This document shows, piece by piece, positions 51,928-60,856 of a DNA stretch of 64,000 nucleotides. The position numbers were made by a program, and so were the translations under genes. Below the pieces are notes generated by a model. It did no database searches, was not told the origin of the DNA, and saw only the letters and a program-made list of their open reading frames with translations. The first letter of the stretch is position 1. Each line of letters opens with the position of its first letter. The stretch spans positions 145,823-209,822 of the forward strand of contig NZ_CP110343.1 in the NCBI RefSeq assembly GCF_034359305.1, in the 5' to 3' direction. This stretch comes from Candidatus Fokinia cryptica (GTDB lineage Bacteria > Pseudomonadota > Alphaproteobacteria > Rickettsiales > Midichloriaceae).

Positions 51928-53814
51928 TTACAATTTAAAGTACATTAGAAGGATTGTAATCGTTAGTAATGTTATACAAATTGCCTTAATAGTAAACTCT
52001 ATCTTTCCCCGATATATTTTTAGTAATACTTGGGAAGTGGTAGTGTATACATCTATAATCTTTGATATTCCTTTATTGAGGATGGAGTTTTCGATAAAAG
52101 CTGATATATCAGCTGTTTGATATAATCCTTCAATACATTTTGTGTAAAATTCTTCAAAGTAAAATTTTTTATTTACTGTAAGATGCACGGTATTTTTAAT
52201 TATGTTGGGTATGAGCTGTAATACCGAATATTTGCGATTTATAAGGTATATGACTGCATATCCTGATAATGTGCATATTGTTGGTATGTATTCAATTTGA
52301 GAAGATGAATGAAAATTCGTAATATCAGCAAAAATTCCAAAGATGCTAGTGTTGTATCCGGTATAGCCGATTACCGATGATAATAAACTAAGCAATATTA
52401 GAGGGACTTTTATTTTCCATGTTCCGGTATTGCTTGAGTTTTTTTGTATGCTTTGGTGGTCATGAAAAATCACTAACAGCATTCTAAAAGAATATATTGC
52501 TGTAAAAAATACACCGACTAAGCTCAATATATACGCTACATAGCATAAATTACTATTTGCGGAACTCTTATATATTCCATCTATAATCATTTCCTTAGAA
52601 AAAAAACTCCCAAATGGAAAAATTCCAGTGATAGATAAAATTCCAATTACCATAGAGCAGTATGTAAGAGGTATATTTCTAAAAGATAGTTTCATTTTAA
52701 AAATATTCTGCTCTCCATGAACTGAATGTATAATATTGCCTGCACATAAGAAGAGTAATGCTTTGAAGAATGCATGAGTTATTAAGTGAAAGATGCCAGC
52801 TGAATACAAGTGTATTCCACATGACATAAACATGTATCCCAATTGACTACATGTAGAGTAGGCGATAATCTTCTTTATATCAGTCTGGAAAATTGCCATT
52901 ATTCCCATAATAAAAGCAGTCATAGCACCAACACTTAGTGTAATATTTGAAGCTATTATAGAATATTCAAATATTGTTTTGCATTTTACTATTATAAAAA
53001 TCCCTGCTGCAACCATTGTTGCCGCATGTATTAGTGCTGATACTGGAGTTGGTCCCTCCATTGCATCTGGGAGCCATACATGAAAGAATATTTGTGCAGA
53101 TTTTCCCATTGCTCCTAGTAAAATGCAACATGCGATAATATCTATTGCATTATCATGTCCTTGTAGAGAATTGATATAGATTGTAATTTCTTGAAAATTC
53201 GTACTTCCGCATTTTAGTGCTAACTGAATTATTCCAGCTAATAGAAAAATATCTGCTACTCTATTCACTAAAAATGCTTTTAATGCAGCTTTTGTAGCGC
53301 TACTTTTTTCAAACCAAAAGCATATCAAGAAGTAAGAACAACATCCTACTCCTTCCCATCCTACGAACATCTGAAGTAAATTTCCCGATGTTACTAGAAA
53401 TATCATAAAAAATGTAAAGAGAGTAAGGTATAACATATACCTCTTTATTGAGGTGTCATGTTTCATGTACTCAATCGAATACAAGTAAACTAACGTAGAA
53501 ATTATACAAACTACCAATAAAATCGTAGTGACCATTGAATCTATTGCGATACTGAAATCAAATTTTACATCTCCAACCTCTATCCAATTATACAATGAAT
53601 GCTGTACCGCTGATGGAAAAAGAAGAATTTTATAAAAAAGTAGTATGGAGGAAAAGAGACTTACTATGATTCCTATTATCGGTATGAAACTGCTATATTT
53701 CGTTGTTTTGACTGTATTGCAAAAAAAGTACTGTATTGCACCACTTAGTGGTGGTGCTATTAAAGCAAGTAACGTAAGATGTATCAACATGAGCACTGGA
53801 AACGTAGTATTCAT
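51928..53814 (-). CDS. nuoL: NADH-quinone oxidoreductase subunit L
   Basis: NuoL is the distal antiporter-like proton-pumping subunit of complex I. The 628-residue protein has many membrane helices. Recognisable blocks are 'LYSIEYMKHD', 'FVGWEGVGCCSYFLICFWFE', 'VWLPDAMEGPTPVSALIHAA', 'TMVAAGIFIIVK', 'TDIKKIIAYSTCSQLGYMFM' and 'HLITHAFFKALLFLCAGNII'. A long C-terminal lateral helix is suggested after residue 520. It is away from other nuo genes. Confidence 0.97.
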   Translation of the reverse strand: MNTTFPVLMLIHLTLLALIAPPLSGAIQYFFCNTVKTTKYSSFIPIIGIIVSLFSSILLFYKILLFPSAVQHSLYNWIEVGDVKFDFSIAIDSMVTTILLVVCIISTLVYLYSIEYMKHDTSIKRYMLYLTLFTFFMIFLVTSGNLLQMFVGWEGVGCCSYFLICFWFEKSSATKAALKAFLVNRVADIFLLAGIIQLALKCGSTNFQEITIYINSLQGHDNAIDIIACCILLGAMGKSAQIFFHVWLPDAMEGPTPVSALIHAATMVAAGIFIIVKCKTIFEYSIIASNITLSVGAMTAFIMGIMAIFQTDIKKIIAYSTCSQLGYMFMSCGIHLYSAGIFHLITHAFFKALLFLCAGNIIHSVHGEQNIFKMKLSFRNIPLTYCSMVIGILSITGIFPFGSFFSKEMIIDGIYKSSANSNLCYVAYILSLVGVFFTAIYSFRMLLVIFHDHQSIQKNSSNTGTWKIKVPLILLSLLSSVIGYTGYNTSIFGIFADITNFHSSSQIEYIPTICTLSGYAVIYLINRKYSVLQLIPNIIKNTVHLTVNKKFYFEEFYTKCIEGLYQTADISAFIENSILNKGISKIIDVYTTTSQVLLKIYRGKIEFTIKAICITLLTITILLMYFKL

Positions 53815-54031
53815 TGACGAGTGTGAATAAATTTATTAGAAACATCAAGGCTTGGGTTTCCAAAATTACGTAATTGTTTTATGCAGTATTTTTTAACGAG
53901 ATCTAGTGAGAAAAAATGTTGATAGTACCTCTACCTTCAAAAAGGTGTTGTAGTTACAATGACCGTTTGTTGCAGTTTTACAACTAGCAAAGGTTTTTCT
54001 CGTCTTTATGGAAAATTAATAGTCTTAGATA

Positions 54032-55183
54032 ATGCCTTTTTTACTTACTTCTGAATCTGTTTCGGAAGGACATCCGGATAAAGTTGCAGATCAAATCTCT
54101 GATGCAATTCTTGATGCTATTTTGAAACAAGATAAAAATGCCCGTGTGGCAGCAGAAACTGTAGTAGCACGTGGATTGATATTGTTATCGGGGGAGATTA
54201 CTACTTTTGCTGACGTAGATTACTGTAGTGTAGTTCGTAATACGCTGAAAAGAATTGGGTATACTGAGGATGATTATGGATTTTCATATGACACCTATCC
54301 GATATTGGTAAATTATAATAAACAATCATTAGATATAGCACGTGGTATACGAGGTAGAGGTGATTCAGATATTGATGAAGGAGCAGGAGATCAGGGGATT
54401 GTATTTGGTTATGCATGTGATGAGACTGACGCACTAATGCCAGCATCTATATATTATTCTCATTGTTTAATGAAAAAGCATTCCAGTGTAAGAAGAAGTG
54501 GTACGTTACAATGGTTAAAATCTGATGCAAAAACTCAGCTTACTATAAGGTATGATGAGAAAAATGGTAATCCTATAGCTTTCGATACTATAGTATTTTC
54601 TACTCAACATAATGAATTTGTTAAAGATTCTGAGATTAGAGATGGCGTGATAGAGGAGATAATTAAGCCTACGTTACCTGAATATATGGTAGACGAAAAT
54701 ACAAAATTTCTTATTAATCCTGCAGGGCGATTTGTGATAGGTGGGCCGATTGCAGATACTGGCTTAACGGGACGGAAAATTGTTGTTGATACATATGGTT
54801 GTGCATCTCCACATGGAGGTGGAGCGTTTTCTGGAAAAGATCCTTCGAAAATTGATAGATCTGGAGCATATTTTGCTCGCTATATTGCTAAAAATATTGT
54901 TTCTTCTAAATTAGTAAGGAAGTGTCAAGTGCAGATTGCATATGCTATTGGAGTAGCAGAGCCAGTAAGCATAAACATAAATACATTTGGTGAAAGTAAT
55001 GTGGATGAACGTGTGTTAGAAAGAGTTGTGCAGCAAAATTTTGACTTAAAGCCACGTACAATTATAGATGTGCTTGATTTATTACAACCAATATATGAAA
55101 AAACTGCTGTATATGGACATTTTGGACGAGAAGATGAAGATTTTAAATGGGAAAATACTGATAAAACATATCTGTTTAAATGA
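54032..55183 (+). CDS. metK: S-adenosylmethionine synthetase
   Basis: MetK makes SAM from methionine and ATP. The 383-residue protein has '[20 protein letters not shown]' at the N-terminus, '[20 protein letters not shown]', '[20 protein letters not shown]' and '[20 protein letters not shown]', all universal metK blocks. It is monocistronic as far as I can see and divergent from nuoL. No SAM riboswitch is recognisable in the 217-base spacer. Keeping metK is informative, as some Rickettsia lose it and import SAM. Confidence 0.97.
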   Translation: MPFLLTSESVSEGHPDKVADQISDAILDAILKQDKNARVAAETVVARGLILLSGEITTFADVDYCSVVRNTLKRIGYTEDDYGFSYDTYPILVNYNKQSLDIARGIRGRGDSDIDEGAGDQGIVFGYACDETDALMPASIYYSHCLMKKHSSVRRSGTLQWLKSDAKTQLTIRYDEKNGNPIAFDTIVFSTQHNEFVKDSEIRDGVIEEIIKPTLPEYMVDENTKFLINPAGRFVIGGPIADTGLTGRKIVVDTYGCASPHGGGAFSGKDPSKIDRSGAYFARYIAKNIVSSKLVRKCQVQIAYAIGVAEPVSININTFGESNVDERVLERVVQQNFDLKPRTIIDVLDLLQPIYEKTAVYGHFGREDEDFKWENTDKTYLFK

Positions 55184-55233
55184 TTAGAGATTGCATATTA
55201 TAAGAAAATTATTTAACAAAATTTAAGAAGAAA

Positions 55234-56208
55234 GTGGCTAAAAATATCGTTTTGCTATTTCCAGGTCAGGGCTCACAATATGTAAAAATGGGGCAAGATT
55301 TGTATGAAAAGTTTTCAGTTGCAAGGGAAGTTTTTGAAGAAGTGGATGATGCATTAGAAATGAAACTTACTGATATTATCTTTGGAGATGATATAGAATC
55401 GCTTACTACTACATATAATGCACAGCCTTCTATAATGGCTATGTCAATGGCAATTATACGTATCATTAAAAAAGAAATGAAAAAGAAGTTTTATAATAAT
55501 GTTAATGTTGTAGCTGGTCATTCACTAGGAGAATATTCAGCGCTTTGTGCTATAGACGGTATTAATCTTCGAGATACCGCTAAGCTCTTATTTATGAGGG
55601 GGAAAATCATGCATGATACAGCGAAATCATCTACGGGTGGAATGATCGCATTACTTGGATGTTATGATATTTCGATAGTAAAGAAGATTATAGAGTCAGT
55701 TAAGCAGTACTGTAGTAGTGATAGTATATGTGAGATTGCGAATGATAATGGTGCTGGACAAGTAATACTTAGTTGTACTGGAGATGCATTAGATAAAGCT
55801 TCTGTTATAGCTTCAGGAGTTGGTATTAGAAAAATTATGAAGTTGAATGTTAATATTCCATTTCATTCTTCTATAATGAAGGAAGCTGCCTCATGTTTTG
55901 TAGAATATTTGGATGCAATTGATATTAGAGATGTAGATATTCCAATAGTAATGAATTACGATGCAAAAGCACGTACTGTAGCTAAGGAAATAAGGGGAGC
56001 AATGATGTTGCAGATGAACAATTTGGTGAGATGGAGAGAATCTATTGAATGTATACTTGAAACGTATCAACCAAGGTATATTGTGGAAATAGGGCCTAAA
56101 AGAGTTTTAGGTGATCTTATATCCAGAATGATACCTTATAATTTAAACGTTAAGATATTTTCTACCAGTACAGTGAAGGAACTTTCAGATTTCTTAGATA
56201 TCGTTTGA
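55234..56208 (+). CDS. fabD: Malonyl-CoA:ACP transacylase
   Basis: FabD loads malonate on AcpP for fatty-acid synthesis. The 324-residue protein (GTG start with an AAGAAG site before it) has 'LLFPGQGSQYVKMGQDLY', the active-site 'GHSLGEYSAL' with Ser97, 'LLFMRGKIMHDTA' with the conserved Arg, and 'NIPFHSSIMKEA' with the catalytic His. It is some 19 kb from acpP, so the fab cluster is dispersed. Confidence 0.96.
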   Translation: MAKNIVLLFPGQGSQYVKMGQDLYEKFSVAREVFEEVDDALEMKLTDIIFGDDIESLTTTYNAQPSIMAMSMAIIRIIKKEMKKKFYNNVNVVAGHSLGEYSALCAIDGINLRDTAKLLFMRGKIMHDTAKSSTGGMIALLGCYDISIVKKIIESVKQYCSSDSICEIANDNGAGQVILSCTGDALDKASVIASGVGIRKIMKLNVNIPFHSSIMKEAASCFVEYLDAIDIRDVDIPIVMNYDAKARTVAKEIRGAMMLQMNNLVRWRESIECILETYQPRYIVEIGPKRVLGDLISRMIPYNLNVKIFSTSTVKELSDFLDIV

Positions 56209-56298
56209 TAAGTTAATAGTATATTTCGTGATAAGGCGATTTATTTTTTAGATCGCAAGATGAAAGAGGTTTTTTGACTATCAACTTGGGTAAGTGCG

Positions 56299-57042
56299 TC
56301 ATTTTTGATGTACTATTGGAGTCAAAAAAAATTTCTCAGGAAATAAACGGATATCTATTTTTGAATACATTCTCATCATTGAAGAGATGTACGGTTGTAA
56401 CATAGAAAGTGCTTCTTTAGCGTTTTGTTGTGGTAGCATAATGATTGTGCCATTTTTACATACTACATTCCATCTTCTATTTTCAATTAGATGGAGGTAA
56501 AGTATGTGCGACGATATGTGACTGATAGTATCGTAAATTATTTTTGCATTATAGATTTTAAATGCTGCATTTTTGCCATATACTGACAGTTTTATCTCAG
56601 AAAATGGTTCATATAAAATTCTATTAGTAGCGTTTTGACTGGATAATATATCTCCGTACTGATCTATGAGAAGGAAAGTTGAAGAATCTAGTGATTCATA
56701 CCATAACGCAAAAGGCTTTCTTTTTTCAGCTGATATAACAGCAGTATTATTAACAGAAACTTTCACTGATATACTTTCCAATAATGTACTTTGAGATGTT
56801 AATGTATAGTAAATTTGATACGCAGATGGATGCGTATTACGAAAATTTTCCTCAACGATCTTTTGAAGATATCTTGAAAGCTTTTTATCGCTTGAAAAAA
56901 CAACTGCACTAAAACAGCAGTCATATACTATCTTTTTATGAAATACGGCGAAGAGAATAAATGCCGAAGCGGCGTAAGCCACAAAAAATAGGAAGTAGCC
57001 TGCAAACAGGCAATATATTTTTTCATAAAATGTGTATCTCAT
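56299..57042 (-). CDS. ftsQ: Divergent cell-division protein FtsQ
   Basis: FtsQ links early and late division proteins through its periplasmic POTRA and beta domains. The 247-residue protein has one N-terminal helix (about 11-33). It then has 'SVKVSVNNTAVISAEKRKPF' with 'ALWYE' and 'FLLIDQYGDIL', which fit the FtsQ-type strand (erx-PxAxW ... lIDxxG), and 'ENRRWNVVCKNGTIIMLP' with 'IDIRLFPEKFFL', which fit its C-terminal pattern (R-x-W-x-v ... L-P ... iDlR). Identity is otherwise low, so I call it by pattern. It lies downstream of efp, not next to ftsA or ftsZ. Confidence 0.7.
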   Translation of the reverse strand: MRYTFYEKIYCLFAGYFLFFVAYAASAFILFAVFHKKIVYDCCFSAVVFSSDKKLSRYLQKIVEENFRNTHPSAYQIYYTLTSQSTLLESISVKVSVNNTAVISAEKRKPFALWYESLDSSTFLLIDQYGDILSSQNATNRILYEPFSEIKLSVYGKNAAFKIYNAKIIYDTISHISSHILYLHLIENRRWNVVCKNGTIIMLPQQNAKEALSMLQPYISSMMRMYSKIDIRLFPEKFFLTPIVHQK

Positions 57043-57048
57043 TTTAAG

Positions 57049-57612
57049 TTAGATTCTTTCTAGGTATATATCATCTTCTGTTCTTATACGTACTTCATCT
57101 CCATTTTTTATAAATTGGGGCACCATTATCTTGATAGAATTATTGACAATAGCTGGTTTATATGAGCTTGTTACAGTTTGTCCTTTAATGGATTCTTCAC
57201 ATTCCGTAACGGTAGCAACTACTGATTCTGGTAAATTGCACGAGACTATATTTCCTTCATATTTCTGCATTTTTATTATCATACTTTCTCGTAGATAACC
57301 AACTTTTTCTTTACCGATCATATCTTCATGTACCGTAATTTGCTCATAACTTACAAAATTGATAAAGAACAAACTTTCTGCAATTCTGTAAAGAAATTGA
57401 TATTCCTCATCTTCAATGTAGGCTTTTTCAACACTTTCGCTTGTCCTGAAACGTATATTTTTTTTTGTGCTATCTACAACATCTTTTATCTCAGTTTGCA
57501 TGTAAGCACCACCTTTCCCAGGTTGCACATGCATTATTTTGATGACCCTCATCAGCTTTTTCTCATATAGCAAGATATCGCCTACCCTAATATCTACAGC
57601 GGAGATTTTCAT
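57049..57612 (-). CDS. efp: Elongation factor P
   Basis: EF-P relieves ribosome stalling at polyproline. The 187-residue protein has three domains of typical size, with the loop 'HVQPGKGGAYMQTEIKD' carrying Lys33, the residue beta-lysylated in other bacteria. 'IRFRTSESVEKAYIEDEEYQ' with 'FLYR' and a C-terminal OB fold follow. No EpmA/EpmB genes are seen in the window. Between rplF and ftsQ on the same strand. Confidence 0.94.
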   Translation of the reverse strand: MKISAVDIRVGDILLYEKKLMRVIKIMHVQPGKGGAYMQTEIKDVVDSTKKNIRFRTSESVEKAYIEDEEYQFLYRIAESLFFINFVSYEQITVHEDMIGKEKVGYLRESMIIKMQKYEGNIVSCNLPESVVATVTECEESIKGQTVTSSYKPAIVNNSIKIMVPQFIKNGDEVRIRTEDDIYLERI

Positions 57613-57624
57613 AGTGTCATAAAA

Positions 57625-58158
57625 CTATTTCTTCTTACCTTCCTTCATGATAATACGTTCTCCAGCATATCTTACTCCTTTACCTTGATAAGGCTCAGGA
57701 GGTCTGAGTTTCCTAATTTCTGATGCAATTTCTCCTACTACTTGCTTATTGATTCCACTAATCACTATCTCCGTTGGTGTTGGAGTTTCAATATTAACAT
57801 TGCTAGGAATTCCGTAAAAGACTGGATGACTGAACCTTAATTCCAAAACTAATATTTTGCCTCGTATAGCAGCTTTATATCCAGTACCAACTAACTCTAA
57901 TTTCTTACTAAAGCCAGTGTTTACACCCTGTATCATATTATTAACAACGTTTCTTGCGGTACCCCACATCGATCTACCGAACTTCTCTTCACTATTTGTA
58001 CTTACTGTCAGCAAATTACCATCATAACGGAACTGTACAAGTTCTGGAAAAGAAAACTCAAGCTCACCCTTAGGACCGGAAGCTTTAATATAGCTACCAT
58101 CTATCTTTAATGATATTCCTGCAGGAACTGTAACAGGCATTTTGCCAACTCTAGACAT
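57625..58158 (-). CDS. rplF: 50S ribosomal protein L6
   Basis: L6 binds near the sarcin-ricin loop. The 177-residue product starts 'MSRVGKMPVTVPAGISLKID' and has 'NMIQGVNTGFSKKLELVGTG' with 'YKAAIRGKILVLELRFSHPV', and ends 'RPPEPYQGKGVRYAGERIIM' then K-E-G-K-K-K, all diagnostic. Normally between rpsH and rplR in the spc operon; here it heads an rplF-efp-ftsQ run. Confidence 0.97.
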   Translation of the reverse strand: MSRVGKMPVTVPAGISLKIDGSYIKASGPKGELEFSFPELVQFRYDGNLLTVSTNSEEKFGRSMWGTARNVVNNMIQGVNTGFSKKLELVGTGYKAAIRGKILVLELRFSHPVFYGIPSNVNIETPTPTEIVISGINKQVVGEIASEIRKLRPPEPYQGKGVRYAGERIIMKEGKKK

Positions 58159-58317
58159 TCCTATGAAAAAATCTATTTATCTTCGTATGAATAATACATA
58201 CACGTACTCATATAGAAGATCAATGTATAGACCGTTTTTGAGATAGCAAATTATTTTCTAGTGAAATGATATTTTGCATAATTTTATGCTCATGATAACA
58301 TTCGAATTGTTAACGAA

Positions 58318-60768
58318 ATGATTAGCAATAAAGCTATGGTTACACCGATGATGATGCAGTATTTCGCCATCAAGAAAGCTAATAATGAATATATGCTCTT
58401 TTACAGAATGGGTGATTTTTATGAATTATTTTTCGAAGATGCAGTTATTGCTGCAAAAGTACTCAATATAGTACTTACAAAGCGTGGTAAGTGCGACGAA
58501 ATTGATGTACCGATGTGCGGTGTTCCATATCATTCAAGCAGTTTTTATATACAGAAGTTACTTAAAGCTGGTTATAAGGTAGCTATTTGTGAACAATTAG
58601 AGACTGCTGAGGAAGCTAAAAAAAGAGGTATGAAAACTCTTGTAAAGAGAGAAATTGTGAGGGTGATCACCCAAGGTACTTTTTTCGAAGAAGAAATGGA
58701 AAATGATGTGACACATAAGTACATTGCATCTGTTCATTTATGTAAGCATGGTGGTAATAGCGATGAAGGATTTTGTTTAGCTGTTCTTGATCTTAGTACT
58801 GTTGATTTTTCTATTATTAAAGGTCAGAGAAAGGATTTTATGAATTACTTGTATGAATTTAGAATTATAGAATTACTGTGTGCAGATAAAGTTGCAGAAA
58901 AATGTGAATGGATACGAGAAGCATTGCATCTTTATAGTTCTAATAAAGTCATTACCAGAAGACCTGATGTTTTATTTAGCTATAACAGAGCAATAGAAGT
59001 TATGAAGGACGTATATAATCTTCCTACCGTATCTTCTTCTTTCGGTTTTGATGAACATGAGATTATTGCTATAGGTGTGCTACTGGAATATATCAAATTC
59101 ACTCAAAAAGAACATATACCGCAACTAAATTTACCAAAAAAAAGAGATGATAACATTTTTGTAAAAATAGACGTTGCAACGAGAAAGCATTTAGAGATAG
59201 AAGATAGTGTCAATGAGGGTAATACGTTGTTTTCTGTAATAGATTATACTGTTTCTAGCATCGGAAAGCGTCTTCTAAAAACTTATCTTAGAACAGTATC
59301 GAAGGAACTTCATGTAATTAATGCTCGTTTAGATGTAGTAGAAGTGTTCCTGGAAAACGTGGAAGCAACCAATAATATCAGAGGATTATTAAAGCAAATG
59401 ACAGATATTGAGAGGGTAGCTACTAGGATAACAGCTGGTAGATGTGCTGTAAAAGATTTTATGAGTATGCGTGATGGTTTGAGTGTAGCTCTGCAAATTT
59501 TTCATTACGTAGAAAGAGAGGAGTTATCCAAGAAAATTAGAGTAATAATGGAAGAAATGATATCATTCGATGATTTATTGAATATTCTGAATAGTGCTCT
59601 TACTCAGGTAGTATTGGAAGTTACTGATCACAGTTCATTTGTAAAAAGAGGATATCATGCTCCACTGGATGCTTTGTATGATTTGAGAAATAACGCAAGT
59701 AATAAAATCGATGATTTAAGGAGAAAATATGTTCAATTAACCGGTATTAGTAACTTGAAAATCTCCAAAAGTAACATTTACGGCTATTGTGTTGATATCA
59801 CTTTGTCTCAGTCTAGTAAGATTTCTGGTACTATGTTTGTAAAAAAGCATACACTTACAAATGTTGTGCGCTATAAAACTGCTGAATTAGAGGAATTAGA
59901 GATAGAAATTCTTAGTGTGCAAAGCAAGATTGATGCTATGGAGAAAGAGATATTTGAAAATATACGTTTAGCAATTACGGACAGAATTGATTATATAGCG
60001 GTGTGTATTTCAGTTATTGGAAAGATCGATGTAATGACGTCCTTTGCATTTTTAGCAAAATGCAGAAATTATGTCAGACCGACTATGATAAATGATTTTG
60101 ATTTACTAATTTATGATGGAAAGCATCCAGTATTGGATGTTCTTCTAGCTGAGAATTGTACTTCAAATCACTGTATTTTCGATGAGAATACTAATTTCCA
60201 AATTATTACTGGAGCTAATATGGCCGGTAAAAGTACATTTTTACGGCAAAATGCACTTATTGTCATTATGGCTCAAATAGGCTGTTTTATACCAGCTAAA
60301 AGTGCTGTAATAGGACTTGTAGATAGTATTATGTCAAGAATAGGAGCGAGTGATAATATTGCAAATGGAGAATCTACATTTATGGTAGAAATGCTAGAGA
60401 CAGCACGTATATTGCAAAATGCATCTCAAAGATCTTTTATATTACTCGATGAAGTAGGGCGTGGTACATCTGCTAGGGAAGGTATGGCCATTGCTAGAGC
60501 TATAACAGAACATATACACGGAAAGATAGGAGCTAAAACTATATTCGCTACTCATTATCATGAATTGGGAGAATTAGAAAAAATTCTGGAAAAGGCAAGA
60601 TCTTATAAAATGGATGTAACAGAATGTAATAATAAAATAGTATTTATGCATAAAATATCAGAGGGTATCGCACAACATTCGTATGCATTACATATAGCAA
60701 GACTTGCTGGTATACCGAAATCTGTGATAGAGAGAGCAACGGAAATTTATGAAAAATCATCAGTATAA
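58318..60768 (+). CDS. mutS: DNA mismatch repair protein MutS
   Basis: MutS recognises mismatches. The 816-residue protein has the N-terminal 'TPMMMQYFAIKKANNEYMLF' with 'YRMGDFYELF' (mismatch-binding F-x-E is in this block), the lever and clamp regions, and the ATPase 'GANMAGKST' (632-640) with 'SRIGASDNIANGESTFMVEM', 'LDEVGRGTSAREGMAIARAI' and 'FATHYHELGELE'. The C-terminus stops soon after 'IPKSVIERATEIYEKS', so the dimer/tetramer tail of E. coli MutS is short or absent. The P of the usual G-P-N-M-A-G-K-S is A here. Confidence 0.97.
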   Translation: MISNKAMVTPMMMQYFAIKKANNEYMLFYRMGDFYELFFEDAVIAAKVLNIVLTKRGKCDEIDVPMCGVPYHSSSFYIQKLLKAGYKVAICEQLETAEEAKKRGMKTLVKREIVRVITQGTFFEEEMENDVTHKYIASVHLCKHGGNSDEGFCLAVLDLSTVDFSIIKGQRKDFMNYLYEFRIIELLCADKVAEKCEWIREALHLYSSNKVITRRPDVLFSYNRAIEVMKDVYNLPTVSSSFGFDEHEIIAIGVLLEYIKFTQKEHIPQLNLPKKRDDNIFVKIDVATRKHLEIEDSVNEGNTLFSVIDYTVSSIGKRLLKTYLRTVSKELHVINARLDVVEVFLENVEATNNIRGLLKQMTDIERVATRITAGRCAVKDFMSMRDGLSVALQIFHYVEREELSKKIRVIMEEMISFDDLLNILNSALTQVVLEVTDHSSFVKRGYHAPLDALYDLRNNASNKIDDLRRKYVQLTGISNLKISKSNIYGYCVDITLSQSSKISGTMFVKKHTLTNVVRYKTAELEELEIEILSVQSKIDAMEKEIFENIRLAITDRIDYIAVCISVIGKIDVMTSFAFLAKCRNYVRPTMINDFDLLIYDGKHPVLDVLLAENCTSNHCIFDENTNFQIITGANMAGKSTFLRQNALIVIMAQIGCFIPAKSAVIGLVDSIMSRIGASDNIANGESTFMVEMLETARILQNASQRSFILLDEVGRGTSAREGMAIARAITEHIHGKIGAKTIFATHYHELGELEKILEKARSYKMDVTECNNKIVFMHKISEGIAQHSYALHIARLAGIPKSVIERATEIYEKSSV

Positions 60769-60809
60769 AGATAAGAGTATCAAAGTACGATATTTGAGAT
60801 TGCAATTTT

Positions 60810-60839
60810 TTGTGTTTTTTGTAACATTTCAGATATAAT
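60810..60839 (+). promoter_or_regulatory. Candidate promoter of ftsZ
   Basis: A perfect TATAAT (60834-60839) with TTGTGT (60810-60815) across 18 bases. The -10 box is 17 bases before the ATG, so the leader would be very short. Confidence 0.45.
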
Positions 60840-60856
60840 AAAGTTCGATATATACC

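Noticed and set aside
53815-54031. SAM riboswitch before metK
   Set aside because: A short ACCTT/AAGGT hairpin exists, but no SAM-I, SAM-II or SAM-IV core could be traced.
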